Shown: piece after piece, positions 10,061-20,978 of the stretch | How the letters are laid out: every line of letters begins with the position of its first letter | Numbering within the stretch: the stretch's first letter is position 1 | DNA from: Calamus simplicifolius | Lineage: Eukaryota; Streptophyta; Magnoliopsida; Arecales; Arecaceae | Reading direction: 5' to 3' | DNA: 64,000 bases | Assembly (NCBI GenBank): GCA_900491605.1 | Contig: UESW01004376.1 | Location: 1 to 64,000 of the forward strand | The notes under the pieces: generated by a model | Seen by the model: only the letters and a program-made list of their open reading frames with translations | What the model was told of the DNA's origin: nothing | Databases searched by the model: none | Made by a program: the position numbers and the translations under genes

Positions 10061-13035
10061 TGTCACGCCCCAGACCCAAAAATTTTGAGCTAGGGTGACA
10101 ACCCGCCGCGTGCCGGGCACGCAAGGCGTCCTGAAACATGACACTGAGTTCAAGAAAAGCAATAACCTATATATCATTCAAGTCCATGGCTTTAATACAA
10201 TCCATAACTAAAGATTTGGGCTACAAGCTCTACACATAAGCATTACTGGGGTTACATCCACATATGAATCCACTTTATTTTAAATAGAAGCTCCAACGAA
10301 CCTATGGTTCCTTACACATCACAATAATATAGTCTGGGCATCAAGCCCTACACATAAATATACTGGTATAGCAATAAAACAAGAATCTATATTTGAGTTG
10401 AGGTCCATCACTCCAACATGTTATTCTCAAATCTCATGGTCCTGTAATAAAAAACATTATAATATTTTCATGAGATTACACTCAGTAAGTAAACCATGTT
10501 ATGCAGTCAAATCATAGCATGATAATCAATAAACACATAGATGATTTGCATGCTTAAACATTATACAATTACTCAAACATGCAATGTAAGTAAACCCATC
10601 ATTGTTATATTATATCATATGTGTCCCACGGCCCTGCAATGCCCCATAACAAAGGAGAGCCGCGGTGGCACATATAAATATAATTCAAATCATTTGCACT
10701 CATCATTGTTGTATTATATCATAGCAAATTATCAGTGCATATAAACAATTCATTGTCATATTATATTATATATGTCCCACGGCCTTGCAATGCCCCATAA
10801 CAAAGGAGAGCCGTGGCGGCACATATAAATATAATTCATTCTTTTGCATTCACAATCACTCCATTATGCAATGTAAGTATTATATCATGCATGTCCCATG
10901 GCCCTGCAATGCCTCATCTGAGCACATCCTCCAGATGTGTATGGCCATAGCAAAGGAGAACCACGGCGGCACTTATGAATATAATACTAATCATTTGTAG
11001 TAACCGCTCAATTATACTATATAAGTAAACCCACTGTTTATACTCTCAATAGTAACTGTAAATGTGACCCACGGCCCTGCAATACCTCAATCAGAGCACA
11101 TCCTCCAGATGCGTGGCCATCAATATCCACAGAACACATTGTACGATGTGTGAGGCCATACCATAACAGAACACACTCTACGATGTATGTGGCCATAAAA
11201 ATCATACAGAACACATTGTAAGACATGTGGGCCATACCATAACACACTCGTCAGTGTGGGAGGTCGTAAAAATCATACAGAACATGTCTACAATATGTGG
11301 GGCCATATCATAACAGAATACATCTCCAGTGTGTGTGGCCATAAAAATCATACAGAACACATCTACAATGTGTGGGGCCATAGTAAAGGAGAACCGCAGC
11401 GACACATAACAGTACCTCACATCACTTCAATACATCAATACATCAATACATCAATCATGTAGCAAAACAGTGGATTATACTTACTGAACAATTGCATGTA
11501 ATATATCACATCAATGTCATACTAACTGCATCTCTCATGCATAATAACTGTATCTCTCATGCATAGCAACTGTATCTCTCATGCATAATAACTGCATCCC
11601 TCATGCATATCATCCATACATGAAATCATAGCACATGAACAGCCATGTATTCATCTACTTACAATTTAGCCAATAACAATTCTTCATATCACAATTCACA
11701 ATTTAACTACGCATATCCTGAAATAAATTATTTAATGAACTGATAACTGGTTTACTTACCTCCGCACGCAATCCAACAGATATATCAGCTAATCAGATGT
11801 CGGGATACCTGGAGGATTATTTTACACAATTAAATGATTAAAATCTGGATCATGAAATGATTCCTAAGACTCTACCCTGACCAATCCACGGGCCCAACTT
11901 CGGACTCGAATATCTCTCACCATACTCACTCAAATGGGGAAGTAAAATCATCCCCAGAAACTAGACTCAACCTAGATTCCAACCATATAATTATTTTATA
12001 TTTTTCGGCCCGTTACAGGGCCCAAAAACTCTGTCTAAAATGGCCCTATAAAATGGCCCACAAGGCCTGAACCGGCCGGCCCAGCCGGCCCGGTTCAATT
12101 TTATTCCCACCCGATCCCCTGTTTCACCGAACAGGGGACGGGAACGGGTCGGCGACCGGGGCCGCCGCCGGCCAAATTGAGGGCGGCCCGGCCGCCGGTG
12201 GCCGGGCCAGAGCCGGCCACCGCCGCGGCCGGCCGCCAAACCATCTCTCCCTCCCTCAATTTCTCTCATTCTCCCAAACTCCTCCGCGCGGCACGGAACC
12301 GTGCCGGCGGCACGGCCGGCCACCTTGGCCGGCCGGACCTCCACCGGACGCACGCCCGGCGCCGGTGGAGGCGACAGGCCAACGATCGGGCCCGGCGAGG
12401 CGGCGAGCACGCCGCCGGGCCCGAACCAACCGATGGCCGGCTTCCGCCACCGCGCGAGAGGAGGGCCAATTGGCCCTCCCTCTCCTCTCTCTCCATCACT
12501 ACCCCGCCGGACGCCTCCCCCGGCGCCGGCGGGGTCGCCGGCCAAGGCTCAGGCCCGGCGCGGCGGCGAGCACGCCGCCGGGCCTGAACCAAGGTGATCG
12601 GTCGGGAACACTGCATCACAGACTCCCTCTCTTTCATCTCGCGCTCTCTCTGTCTCACGCTCTCTCTTTCTGTCTCTCTCTCTCTCTCTCTTGATACTCT
12701 CTCTTCCTCTCTCCTGATACTCTCTCTTTCTCTCTCTCTCTCTCTGGCTATTTCTCTCTCACGCTCGCTCTTTCTCTCTCTTACGCTCTCTCCTTCTCTC
12801 TCTAGAAGCCAGGAAATTTACCTGATGGAGGAAGTGCACCTGCATGAAGGAAGGGTCCTCATCCTCCCTATTTATTCACCCGAGCAGCGCCTCGAATCTG
12901 AGTTTTCTCGGAAGGCCAAACGCTTCGCCTGGAGCGAAGCGTTAGTCCGGGAACCCAATAGTCAGGAGCTTGGTTCATTTGAACCAAGCCTGGTTCATCT
13001 GAACCAAATCTGGTTCGTTTGAACCGGGTATTACA
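10061..13035 (-). repeat. 5' LTR of the Tekay/Del-like element
   Basis: 2975 bp, matching 4439-7386 along its whole length with scattered substitutions and small indels, for example a different 15-20 bp stretch near 11022 and an extra CCTTGGCCGG-type insertion near 12323. On the element's sense strand it runs from TGTAATACCC (13035) to GGCGTGACA (10061). Confidence 0.92.
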
Positions 13036-13040
13036 GAGAG
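13036..13040. repeat. Target-site duplication GAGAG, right copy
   Basis: Second copy of the 5-bp duplication; it is followed by CAT, the start codon (minus strand) of the interrupted F-box gene. Confidence 0.92.
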
Positions 13041-13878
13041 CATGGCGGCCAAACTTGACATCGGTCGTCGGAATTCTGGTTCAGATTTTTCAATAGAGAT
13101 GTTCAAAAACTAGATTAAGATCAAAACCAGCAAGAAGACATTTATCTTCCTAACCAAAGACACATTAGATTCATTATACCGCATAGCTTTCCTATCTACT
13201 AAACACCAGGAAAATCGCCTTAGACTACAACCTTTAGAAAAGGGGGGAACAATTGGATCTAACAACTATATTAAAGAATAAAATGAAGAACTCCATTGGC
13301 ATACCAACATCGACATGCATAAAAAACACAGATCTTGTTATCAAAAAACAGAAAATAACCATGATTTCAAGAAATGAAGAAGTTTTCAAATATGATGCTA
13401 TGCAACATAAGCCCAAGGCTATGTAGCTATGACAAGAAAATGGAACAAATTGAAAATCTACAAGTACCCCAAAGAATATCAATTGCAAAGGCTATTTTCA
13501 TGCTTATGCAATAACATGAGTATGCGTGTGGGGGTGGGTGGAGAGAGAGAGAGAGGGGGGAGAAAGAGAGAGAGAGCAATAAGGCTAGTAGGAAGACTGT
13601 GAGGAAATGTGGATGCTACCTTTGTCTCACTCTAGATAAACTTACAAAAAAAAAAACAACAACAATAACGAAATCAGAGTCATATGTATCAAGTTTCCAG
13701 TAGCCATGAGTGCCCATCATGGGTTAGTGTGCATTCAATTCCATATATGAAATTTTTGGATAGTCAGAATTATAAAATCATAATAACTGCTGCTAGTCAT
13801 TAGACAAACTAATAGAGATAGAAGAATACATCTAATGGACTAGAGCTGGATGGATGAACTGAGAATCACTTACAGGGT
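13036..13878 (-). pseudogene. Start codon and 5' flank of TIR1/AFB-like copy A
   Basis: On the minus strand, 13043-13041 is the ATG of copy A. Its next bases, CTCTC, are the target duplication, after which the retroelement begins. The remaining ~830 bp is 5' flank or 5' UTR intron and matches 24361-25197 of copy B, including a GA-microsatellite (about 13540-13576) and an A-tract near 13647. Homology with copy B breaks exactly at 13878, where the CACTA element begins. Confidence 0.85.
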
Positions 13879-15344
13879 ATCGCTGGTCCTGTGCAGTATC
13901 GCTGGATGTATCCATTCGAGAGGTAAATATATACATCATTAAGATATGTTGACATTTGAAATATTATTTCATTGCTTGAAAAATTCGTTAATTTTTTGTT
14001 GCAACTTTACATATAGGTATCTTAAGAAGTTAAAAAATAATGTGCGTAATAAGGCAAGGGTTGAAGGTTCTATATGCAATGCACACTTGGTCGAAGAAGT
14101 TTCAGCTTTTGCCTCACATTACTTTGAGGGTCACGTCCACACGAGGAGCCGAAATCATGGTCGTAACGATGACGTATGTGTGGACGAAGCAGAAGCTAAT
14201 GACGGTAGAATATCAATTTTTAAAGCTATCGGCCGTTCATTTGGTGGGCAGAAGTCAAGAAATCTTAGCGATATGGAGTATAATGCAGCATATTATTACA
14301 TCCTAATGAACTGTCGAGAAGTCGATCCATATATTGAGTAAGTGTATACTTCAATGCTAAATTGAAAATTTAAATTTATATAATAATAAATATTTAATTT
14401 CTAACAGTAGTTTTCATCCTTTTCATCCCATAAGGATGTTTTGTGATAGACAACGACAGATGAATCCCGACATCAGTCAAGTTGCAATTGGGCAGAAATT
14501 AGAAACGGAGTTTGCTTACTGGTTTTATGAATTTGTGAGTAGTATCACTCAATCAATTTCGATAATGGCAATTATTTTTTGAATTGGATGTCAATAGCTT
14601 ATTAATTTATAGGTCAACGGTCCATGGTCGACAACCGACAATATTTTCATTAAATGTCTATCGCAATGGCCATTGAAGACCGTAACAACCTCTACTGGCT
14701 ATTTTGTAAATGGGTACAAATTTCAGATTGAACGATTAGCAGCTTCAAGAGGCACTCAGAACTGGGGCGTGTGTGTAAAAGGAGAAAGTGTTGGAGCAAA
14801 TATGCAGGATTATTATGGAAAGTTAGTAGAGGTGGTTGAAGTTGAATATCCCGGTTGGCCTTTAAAACGAACCGTATTGTTTCGTTGTGATTGGTTCGAT
14901 CCGATAATTCCTGTGGGCAAAAGGGTTCATAACGACTATAATTTGGTTGAAGTGAACCATCGACGAAGATTACAGAAATATGACCCATTCATCCTTGCAT
15001 CCCAAGCTCAGCAAGTCTTTTACTGCGGATATCCAAGTTTGCGCAACGACAAGCGAGATTGGTGGGCCGTTTCTAAAATCGTCCCACGTTCAACAATCGT
15101 ATTAGAGGAGAGTTCATCAAGTCAATCAGCCGAGTGCCCTGCATTTCAAGAGGATGAGATGGAACTGCATGCAATTGAGGACGACACAAGAGCTCCTGAA
15201 ACATCACTTATCGATCCAAGTGGTGATGTCCAAGAAATTGCGGATGCAAATGTTCGGTTTCCTTCCGATAATGAAACTGATTCGCAATCCGATACGGCAT
15301 CAGATGTTGAACCAACATTTCACGAAACAAATGACAACGATTAA
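13879..15344 (+). pseudogene. CACTA transposase (TNPD-type) C-terminal exons, DUF4218 and DUF4216
   Basis: Four exons can be read: 13879-13922 (PVQYRWMYPFER, DUF4218), 14017-14339 (YLKKLKNNVRNKARVEGSI and onward), 14408-14534, and 14613-15344. The last has a DUF4216 domain (GYFVNGYKFQ, NWGVCVKGES, GKLVEVVEVEYPG, FRCDWFD, DPFILASQAQQVFY) and an acidic serine-rich tail ending in TGA... TAA at 15342-15344. Splice sites are canonical (AG|GTAAAT, GA|GTAAGT, TTT|GTGAGT) and I found no internal frameshift. The N-terminal catalytic half is missing because the element is truncated at 13879, so it is inactive. These domains are diagnostic for CACTA transposases. Confidence 0.9.
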
Positions 15345-15448
15345 ACATAAAGGTTTTTTAAAATTTAACTTTTTTTTATAAGTGTTAAATTCGTACATAG
15401 TCAATCATTAATCGTAATTTAATTGTGTGAATCCTTAGTATTTTCAGT

Positions 15449-16951
15449 ATGAGGGGCAGAGGTAGATCTACCGACGATAGATTGGGTGAGCAGAGACGTA
15501 GTTTGGATCCTTCGACATCAGATCACATGAGCGTCGGAGATGGAGAGTTTGGATCTCCAGCAGAGGCGCAGCCTTCGACCTCTGCACCAGTATTACCATC
15601 TACCCGATCGGCACAGACCTCCGAGAGTTCTTCCGCCTTCGGCCGCACTTTACTTCGACTTGATGCTCAGGGGATGTAAGTATATATTAATTACAAATAT
15701 TTGTTAATGTTTTAAGTCATTAACTTATAAACTTGCATTTTTTAACAGATTCATTGAGCAGCATCATGTCTCCAGCCACATCAGCGCCGTTTTTCAGAGG
15801 CGTGCAGATCCCAGTGGCTACGATTGGCGCCACGTATCGCCGGCCACGAGGGAGTTTTATTTTTCTGAGTTTCAGGTAAACTTATTAAATACAATTTAGC
15901 AGTGATATATAATTCTTTAAAGTTAATAAATTTAGAAACTAACTGTTTATTTTAATGCAGAAAAAATTTACGTGGGATCCTGCCACCATGATGCCATTAG
16001 GGCAGCATGGGAGGCTCTGACGCGACGCCGATACTCCGACATGCTTCATCGTTGGAGGTCGTCGGGTCAGCGTCCTGCGCACGTGCCAGAGGGTATTTGG
16101 CACGAGTGGCAGCAGGCCTGGGAGTCCGATGGCTGGCGCAGGAGGTCCGCATCAGCCAGCACGAACCGCCGATCTGAGAAGGGCGGTCGTGGCACGGGTC
16201 TCTCCTGTCATACATCGGGCTCCATTTCGATTCAGGAGCACAGACGGCGTATGGTAAGAAAACATAAATATTTTAATTACTATTTTAGTTCTTTACAAAT
16301 ATTTTTATTAATATCATTTTTTTTATTGTTATAGACTGAGCAGGAGGGCGAGATCCTGGTGAGTTTCGTCTATTCAGGGCGACACACCCAGGAGGGACGG
16401 CTCCTGGGTCGATACGCGATCACGGGAGGTTGCGGTAAGAAATTAGATTTATGTAGTATCTGTTTAATTTTTAAAATTTTATTTCTAGAAATTTATTAAC
16501 TCATTTATTATTGATTTCATAATTTCAAGGCACGAGTCGACGAGCTTCGATCCCAGGCATCACAGGTCGACTCTACTGATGGGGAGACGCCCGTCGAACT
16601 CTCAGCAGATGAGAGTCGACGTGTGTTTTTGGAAGCTGTTGGTGCCCAGCCACGAGACCGCAGGGTCTATGGTATGGGCACTAGAGCTTCTACATTTTTT
16701 CCCCATCAGGCCTCCAGCTCGCGAGTTCCTGCTGATCTTCCTCCCGAGCGTTAGATGAGCTTCGCAGATCTATTGCAGAGGAGCTTCGCCAGGATTACGA
16801 GCAGGATTTTGAGGATCGTATGCGAGGCCGGGATCAGGAGGTTGCTGACATGCGAGATGAGATGCACTATTTGCGGGATATGGTTAGACGCTTGTCGCAG
16901 AGTCTTCAGCCTCCACAGCCTCCACAGCCTGCCTCCACAGCCTTCACGTGA
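15449..16951 (+). pseudogene. Second CACTA protein (Ptta/En/Spm plant transposase family), frameshifted
   Basis: The start MRGRGRSTDD at 15449 leads a low-complexity Ser/Thr/Pro N-terminus, then (after an intron from 15679) SAVFQRRADPSGYDWRHVSP, then after 15960 KKFTWDP and, in another frame, HDAIRAAWEALTRRRYSDM with GQRPAHVPEGIWHEW, the signature of the plant transposase (Transposase_24) domain. A C-terminal coiled-coil-like region follows (LDELRRSIAEELRQDYEQDF, 16753-16951). Frame changes occur near 15983, 16349, 16388 and 16748, each explained by one base missing from a G or C run. In related CACTA elements such proteins bind the subterminal repeats; this role is inferred here. Confidence 0.8.
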
Positions 16952-17139
16952 TCATTCAGATTCTTGATGTATTTTTTTTTTATGTTGTAAAAACTTTTAA
17001 ATTTTAATATATAAATTATTTTTTGAAATTTATTATTGTTTGGATTGAGTGAAAAATGTTTGTATCAATATTTAGATTTAACGAAATTTTATTAATCGTT
17101 TTAATTTTTAATCATTTAAAAATTTTTAAAAAAAAATTT
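16952..17139. other. AT-rich 3' trailer of the CACTA element
   Basis: AT-rich sequence after the second gene's stop codon and before the subterminal repeats; no features recognised. Confidence 0.5.
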
Positions 17140-17725
17140 TCGACGTTCTGCGACGCATAAAAATGCGTCGCAATATTTAAATTAAATTTTTTAAAAAATT
17201 ATTAATAAATATTGCGACGCATCAAATTGCATCGCAATATTTAAAATTAATTTTAAAAATTACAAATCTGTTAATAAATATTGCGACGCATCAACTTGCG
17301 TCGCAATAATAAAAATTAATTTTTAAAACAAAAAAATTATTATTAAATCTTGCGACGCATTAATTGGGTCGCAATATTTAATAATAAATTTTTCTGTTTT
17401 AAAATTTAATTTTAAATATTGCGACGCAATTTTATGCGTCGCAATATTTATTAATAAATTTTTAATTTTTAAAAATTAATTATTAAATATTGCGACGCAA
17501 TAAATTGCGTCGTAATATTTAATAATTAATTTTTTTAAAAAATTTAATTTTTATTATTGCGACGCAATTTTATGCGTCGCAGAGCGTCGCAATTGCGTCG
17601 CAATATTGCGACGCAATTGCGACAAAAGAGTATTGCGACGGGAAGTTGAGCGACGCCATCATTGCATCGCTATTGCGTCGCTAAACATGGTATAGCGACG
17701 CAATAGCGACGCATTTTGGCGTCAC
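17140..17725. repeat. CACTA subterminal repeats (TTGCGACGCA in both orientations)
   Basis: About twenty copies of TTGCGACGCA or its complement TGCGTCGCAA, many paired as inverted repeats with 4-8 base spacers, separated by AT-rich spacers. The copies become denser and more degenerate towards the terminus (17575-17720). Dense short subterminal repeats are the binding platform for the second transposon protein in CACTA elements. Confidence 0.9.
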
Positions 17726-17736
17726 AATATTTTAAA

Positions 17737-17748
17737 TTTCTTGTAGTG
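17737..17748. repeat. CACTA right terminal inverted repeat
   Basis: TTTCTTGTAGTG at the exact right edge of the insert, complement of CACTACAAGAAA. The matching left terminus is absent. Confidence 0.92.
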
Positions 17749-17872
17749 CATCATGATTGTTGGAAGATGCATGAAAATATCTTAAAGCAAGATATACAAC
17801 ATTAATCATAATATCAATCAAATTGTTGCGAAAAAGGCATAGCTTGTAGAGATTAAATAGATAAAGTGCATG

Positions 17873-17916
17873 TCAACTCAACTCATCTAAGCCTTTTCCC
17901 AACTACATGGGGTCGG
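17873..17916. mobile_element. RTE-LINE 3'-end-like fragment
   Basis: Contains AACTCATCTAAGCCTTTTCC followed by CAACTACATGGGGTCGG, a dispersed plant motif that I recognise from the 3' ends of RTE-type LINEs. A matching piece is in copy B (about 25320-25364), so it predates the duplication. A similar tract is at 40166-40215. Confidence 0.4.
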
Positions 17917-19012
17917 CAGATAAAGTGCATGTACAATTAAAATGCTGTGGAATAAGGGCTGATGTGCATAATCTGCAGAGTCGAGAATGATGAGGTACAT
18001 GCATAAAAATGAAATATTGATAAACACTTTGGATGTGCAACAAAAGTCCAGGTGAAAAAGATTTAAGGCTTTCTTCTTCGTTATGGGATAACAGAAAGTT
18101 GACCATATATAGCTTGGACGGTTACTTGATTCTAACTATATTTGCTGGACTGTTTTGTAGTGCAACTGAGAAAAATAAGGTGATAAAAGACTACATGGAA
18201 TTCATGCCTTGGAAACGAAAACGACAGCAAAATAAGTTGGAGTTCAGACTTCAAAAAGGGTAGGAATGAAGCAGCCCATTATGGCACAAGCTTGTGAAGC
18301 TTTACTTTTATGTCCAGCCTGGCAAGGCCATGAGGTATTTGTTTTGGTAGGAAAAATCAGTTGAATTTATAAGATCAAATCAAAATATCCCATAGTCATG
18401 GCTTAGTTGCATCGCCATCATGGCCGTTGTAATGTTTGATTAGTGATCTAAACAAATAATGATTTCATTATTTGACATCTATGAATCTCAATCTTTTTTC
18501 TAACAAAAGTCGAAACACGTGCATGCAGTGCACATACTCATGTTCAGAATAAAGAAATTAAAAATGAGAGACTTAAAATCTCTGATTTCTGAACCATTAT
18601 ATCAATCAAAAGGAAGCAGAAAAATTGTTCCATAATGAACTTTAGTCCATGGTCTGTGCATTTGAAATTACATGAACAAAGATTTAGATTTTCCATTAAA
18701 ATGCCTCATGGTACACCACAGTGTAATATGTTGGTGATGATGTGGACTTTCACTAACGTATAAACTGTGGCACTCTTTATTTTTTTTATCTTTCAACATT
18801 ACCATCAACTCTTTGATGTTGCATGGACACATCATCAGTTTTAAACAGTATTTCAAAATATCTAAAATTTGACTCCAAAGTATTTATTTATTTTTGAATA
18901 TTTTATAAATTTAAGAATTTCTCATGACAATGAAGAAGAAACCAGTTAATAATTTATCTCATGAATACACCAACCGTAGAAACCTTTATTTTTGTGCACA
19001 TAATTAGTTATT

Positions 19013-19348
19013 TTAAACTCTAAGATATTTATTTATGGCATGGCACAATTGTTCAACATCACAAGCAAAAGATTCTTGAATGGTAGAATTTGCATACATA
19101 GACCGGAGGGGAGGAGATAACCGTTCATCAAACACAAAGTGAGGTCTGGAATATGGCACTCTACTAACACAAACTTGAAATGCAACACCTATGAGGCAGC
19201 AGCAAGTGCACTCCATGACAAAGATAAGGTGCCATTCCATGGCAAGGTCCAACCAATTGTCTACCCCAAAGACTAGGACAATCCAAAAAACAACAGGGCA
19301 CCAGATTAAAGCACTAACAGAGAATTGGAAGGACAATCCAAAAAACAA
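19013..19348 (-). other. Open frame conserved in both copies, not recognised
   Basis: A 112-codon minus-strand open frame, retained in copy B at 26461-26796 with about six substitutions and no frame break. It has no ATG at its start. The N-terminal half is hydrophobic, the C-terminal half reads SRPHFVFDERLSPPLRSMYA. I do not recognise it. Given the young duplication, conservation of the frame is weak evidence, and it may be intronic sequence of the F-box gene's 5' region. Confidence 0.15.
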
Positions 19349-19386
19349 CAGGGTACCTAGTTAAAGCACTAACAGAGAATTGGACC
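19277..19386. repeat. Two-unit 55-bp tandem repeat
   Basis: A unit containing GACAATCCAAAAAACAACAG and AAAGCACTAACAGAGAATTG occurs twice in direct succession. It is also doubled in copy B (about 26725-26834), so the tandem state predates the segmental duplication. Confidence 0.8.
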
Positions 19387-20219
19387 AAGATGCAACAGAT
19401 GGTGAACAACTCATCAGCATTAACAACTCGGTTCATGATCTTTTAGTGGTAGGAACATGGAGGAAAGTTCACAGACAAGATTCTTGCAACCCATCTACGT
19501 ACCTAATCTACTGATATCCTATTCAATTCCCCACAGCCGATAAACATCTCACCAAGTAAATAAAGTAGACATCACCATCTCTGTAATTGACTTGGTCTTA
19601 AAATATTATATTCACACAGGTTTTGTTATCCGTTAATGGAAAGTAACCCGATCATAGTTTATTGTTTAGTCTTATATCTTTGCTTCTCAAGTGATGCTGG
19701 TATTATTATACTAAAGTTCCACACAAGTAAAATCCATTCATCAAGTTAGCCAACGGGTTATATAAACAACTACACAAATTGATAGAGAAAATAAAAAAAA
19801 GAAGCATAATAAACAGATTCCACAAATACATTTCACATTTGGGCTAAGTAATAACAAAGTATGATCCAAAGGGCCCACTCAAGAACATCCTTATTTGTAC
19901 CACAAGATCCATAAACCACCAGTCTACACAGGGTTCATTTATTTGAGTCCAGAAACGTAGTGTGGAACAAATCAACTATTAGACTGCACTATGACTCCCT
20001 ATTTATTCAAAGCACAGACTGCTAATCCGCAGTATAAAACAGTAATCCACATATCGAAGTAGAAATAAAAGAACAAAAAATCTAAGCGGAGAACACAAAC
20101 GCCTAATAAATCCCAACATGAAGCCTAAAAAGAAAAAGATGAGGAGCTAACAGCCACTCTTTCTACTGTCCAAAACCCTAGACTCGATACAAAACCCTAG
20201 AAATCCCACCAAACACCGA

Positions 20220-20682
20220 AATGGCGAATACAAAAGACCGTCCATATACGATGAAATCTCTGCGCTATGGAGAAAAGGGGGCCAGTCGGAGAAATGCTGC
20301 AACCGAAGCCCAGAGACGCAAGGGAGCTCTCAGACGGAGGGGGAGAGAAGAAGGGAAACCACAGAGAGAGACAGAGAGAGCAATAGAAATAGAGAAGAAA
20401 ATAGTTTTCTTGGAGGAGATACCTCGGAGATTCGGAGGAGATCTCTCGTCGACGAGGAGGGCGGAGGACCGAGAGAATGGGGATTTCGAGGGCTTTGGGG
20501 AGGGAAGGCGGCTAGGGATCAGAGGAGAACGAAAGGGCTGCGCAGACTCTTCGCTTCATATTTATTATGAGTTGGCCGGAGCGCCGCTTTGGCTCTTCGC
20601 CCGCGTCAGGTCTTTGTGGGTGCACGGAGAAATGGATGGTGTGGCTCGGCAGGTGCGCGCCCATGAGCTCGTCTGTCGCTAA
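20220..20682 (-). promoter_or_regulatory. Possible promoter and 5' UTR exon of a minus-strand gene
   Basis: Read on the minus strand this GC- and CT-rich stretch looks like a plant 5' leader: an AATAAATATG TATA-like element near 20565, then pyrimidine-rich leader, then a plausible exon end CTCCGAG|GTATCTCC near 20423, followed by a T/C-rich intron-like stretch with CTAGGGTTTT motifs. It lies upstream of the interrupted F-box copy A, so it could be that gene's non-coding first exon. Copy B's homology ends before this point. The plus-strand open frame here (20221-20682) looks like a composition artefact. Confidence 0.3.
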
Positions 20683-20975
20683 GGCTGTGTTTGATAGCTT
20701 TTTTATTATCTCTGAATTAAATGTACATGATAGCATTTATTCATAGGATAGTTAAAGGGATAAGCACCTTTTTAAAATTACCACTCTGCCATCAAGGGAT
20801 AACTTTAGTTATTCCTGGGTTCTCTAGGGAATAAGTTCAGGGATAACCCCTGGTTAAACATGGGTTATCCCCTCTGGTTAAACTTTTTCACCACTATCCC
20901 CTGTAGCTATAGCATTTGGGGATAAGGGGGATATCTAGGGGATATCCTCCCTTATCCATCATATCAAACACACCC
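20683..20975. mobile_element. Tourist-like (PIF/Harbinger) MITE
   Basis: A 293 bp non-coding element with terminal inverted repeats GGCTGTGTTTGATA and TATCAAACACACCC, flanked by the 3-bp direct repeat TAA (20680-20682 and 20976-20978). The TIR style and the TAA duplication are typical for PIF/Harbinger-derived MITEs. The interior has repeated GGGGATA/TATCCCC motifs able to fold back. Confidence 0.8.
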
Positions 20976-20978
20976 TAA

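Larger units (their letters stand above)
4439..13035 (-). mobile_element. Non-autonomous Ty3/gypsy (Tekay/Del-like) LTR retrotransposon with ~2.95 kb LTRs
   Basis: The element reads on the minus strand. It has two long direct LTRs (4439-7386 and 10061-13035), a 5-bp target duplication GAGAG, a primer binding site TGGTATCAGAGC matching the initiator tRNA-Met 3' end (10053 down to 10042), and a polypurine tract (7399 down to 7387). LTR ends are TGTAATACCC...GGCGTGACA on its sense strand. The internal region is only 2674 bp and shows a broken gag start but no protease, RT or integrase, so it must have relied on proteins from a relative. The LTRs are very similar but differ by scattered substitutions and short indels, so the insertion is fairly young but not current. 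The Tekay/Del assignment rests on LTR ends, PBS and gag start. Confidence 0.92.
13879..17748 (+). mobile_element. CACTA (En/Spm) DNA transposon, 5'-truncated
   Basis: Copy B shows the uninterrupted sequence, so both edges of this 3.87 kb insert can be read. The right end is TTTCTTGTAGTG, the inverted complement of the canonical CACTACAAGAAA terminus. The left edge falls inside a transposase exon and has no CACTA terminus, so the first part of the element, with the catalytic Transposase_21 region, is gone. Inside are the C-terminal part of the TNPD-type transposase gene, a second (Ptta/En/Spm plant transposase) gene, and a subterminal repeat block. Flank bases lost at the left edge suggest a deletion after insertion. 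Confidence 0.92.
17749..19920. repeat. Segmental duplication, copy A distal part
   Basis: Continues the homology interrupted at 13878 and matches 25196-27366 with a few per cent divergence and small indels. It ends near 19920, where both copies read CCATAAACCA and then differ. No confident gene lies inside. On the minus strand this is upstream of the F-box start codon. Confidence 0.9.

Noticed and set aside
18033..18263. Plus-strand frame repeated in copy B (25481-25813)
   Set aside because: The frames end differently in the two copies and show no known domain; it lies in non-coding duplicated sequence.
20221..20682. Plus-strand 153-codon open frame starting MANTKDRPYT
   Set aside because: Highly charged composition that mirrors a pyrimidine-rich 5' leader on the other strand; no family resemblance.
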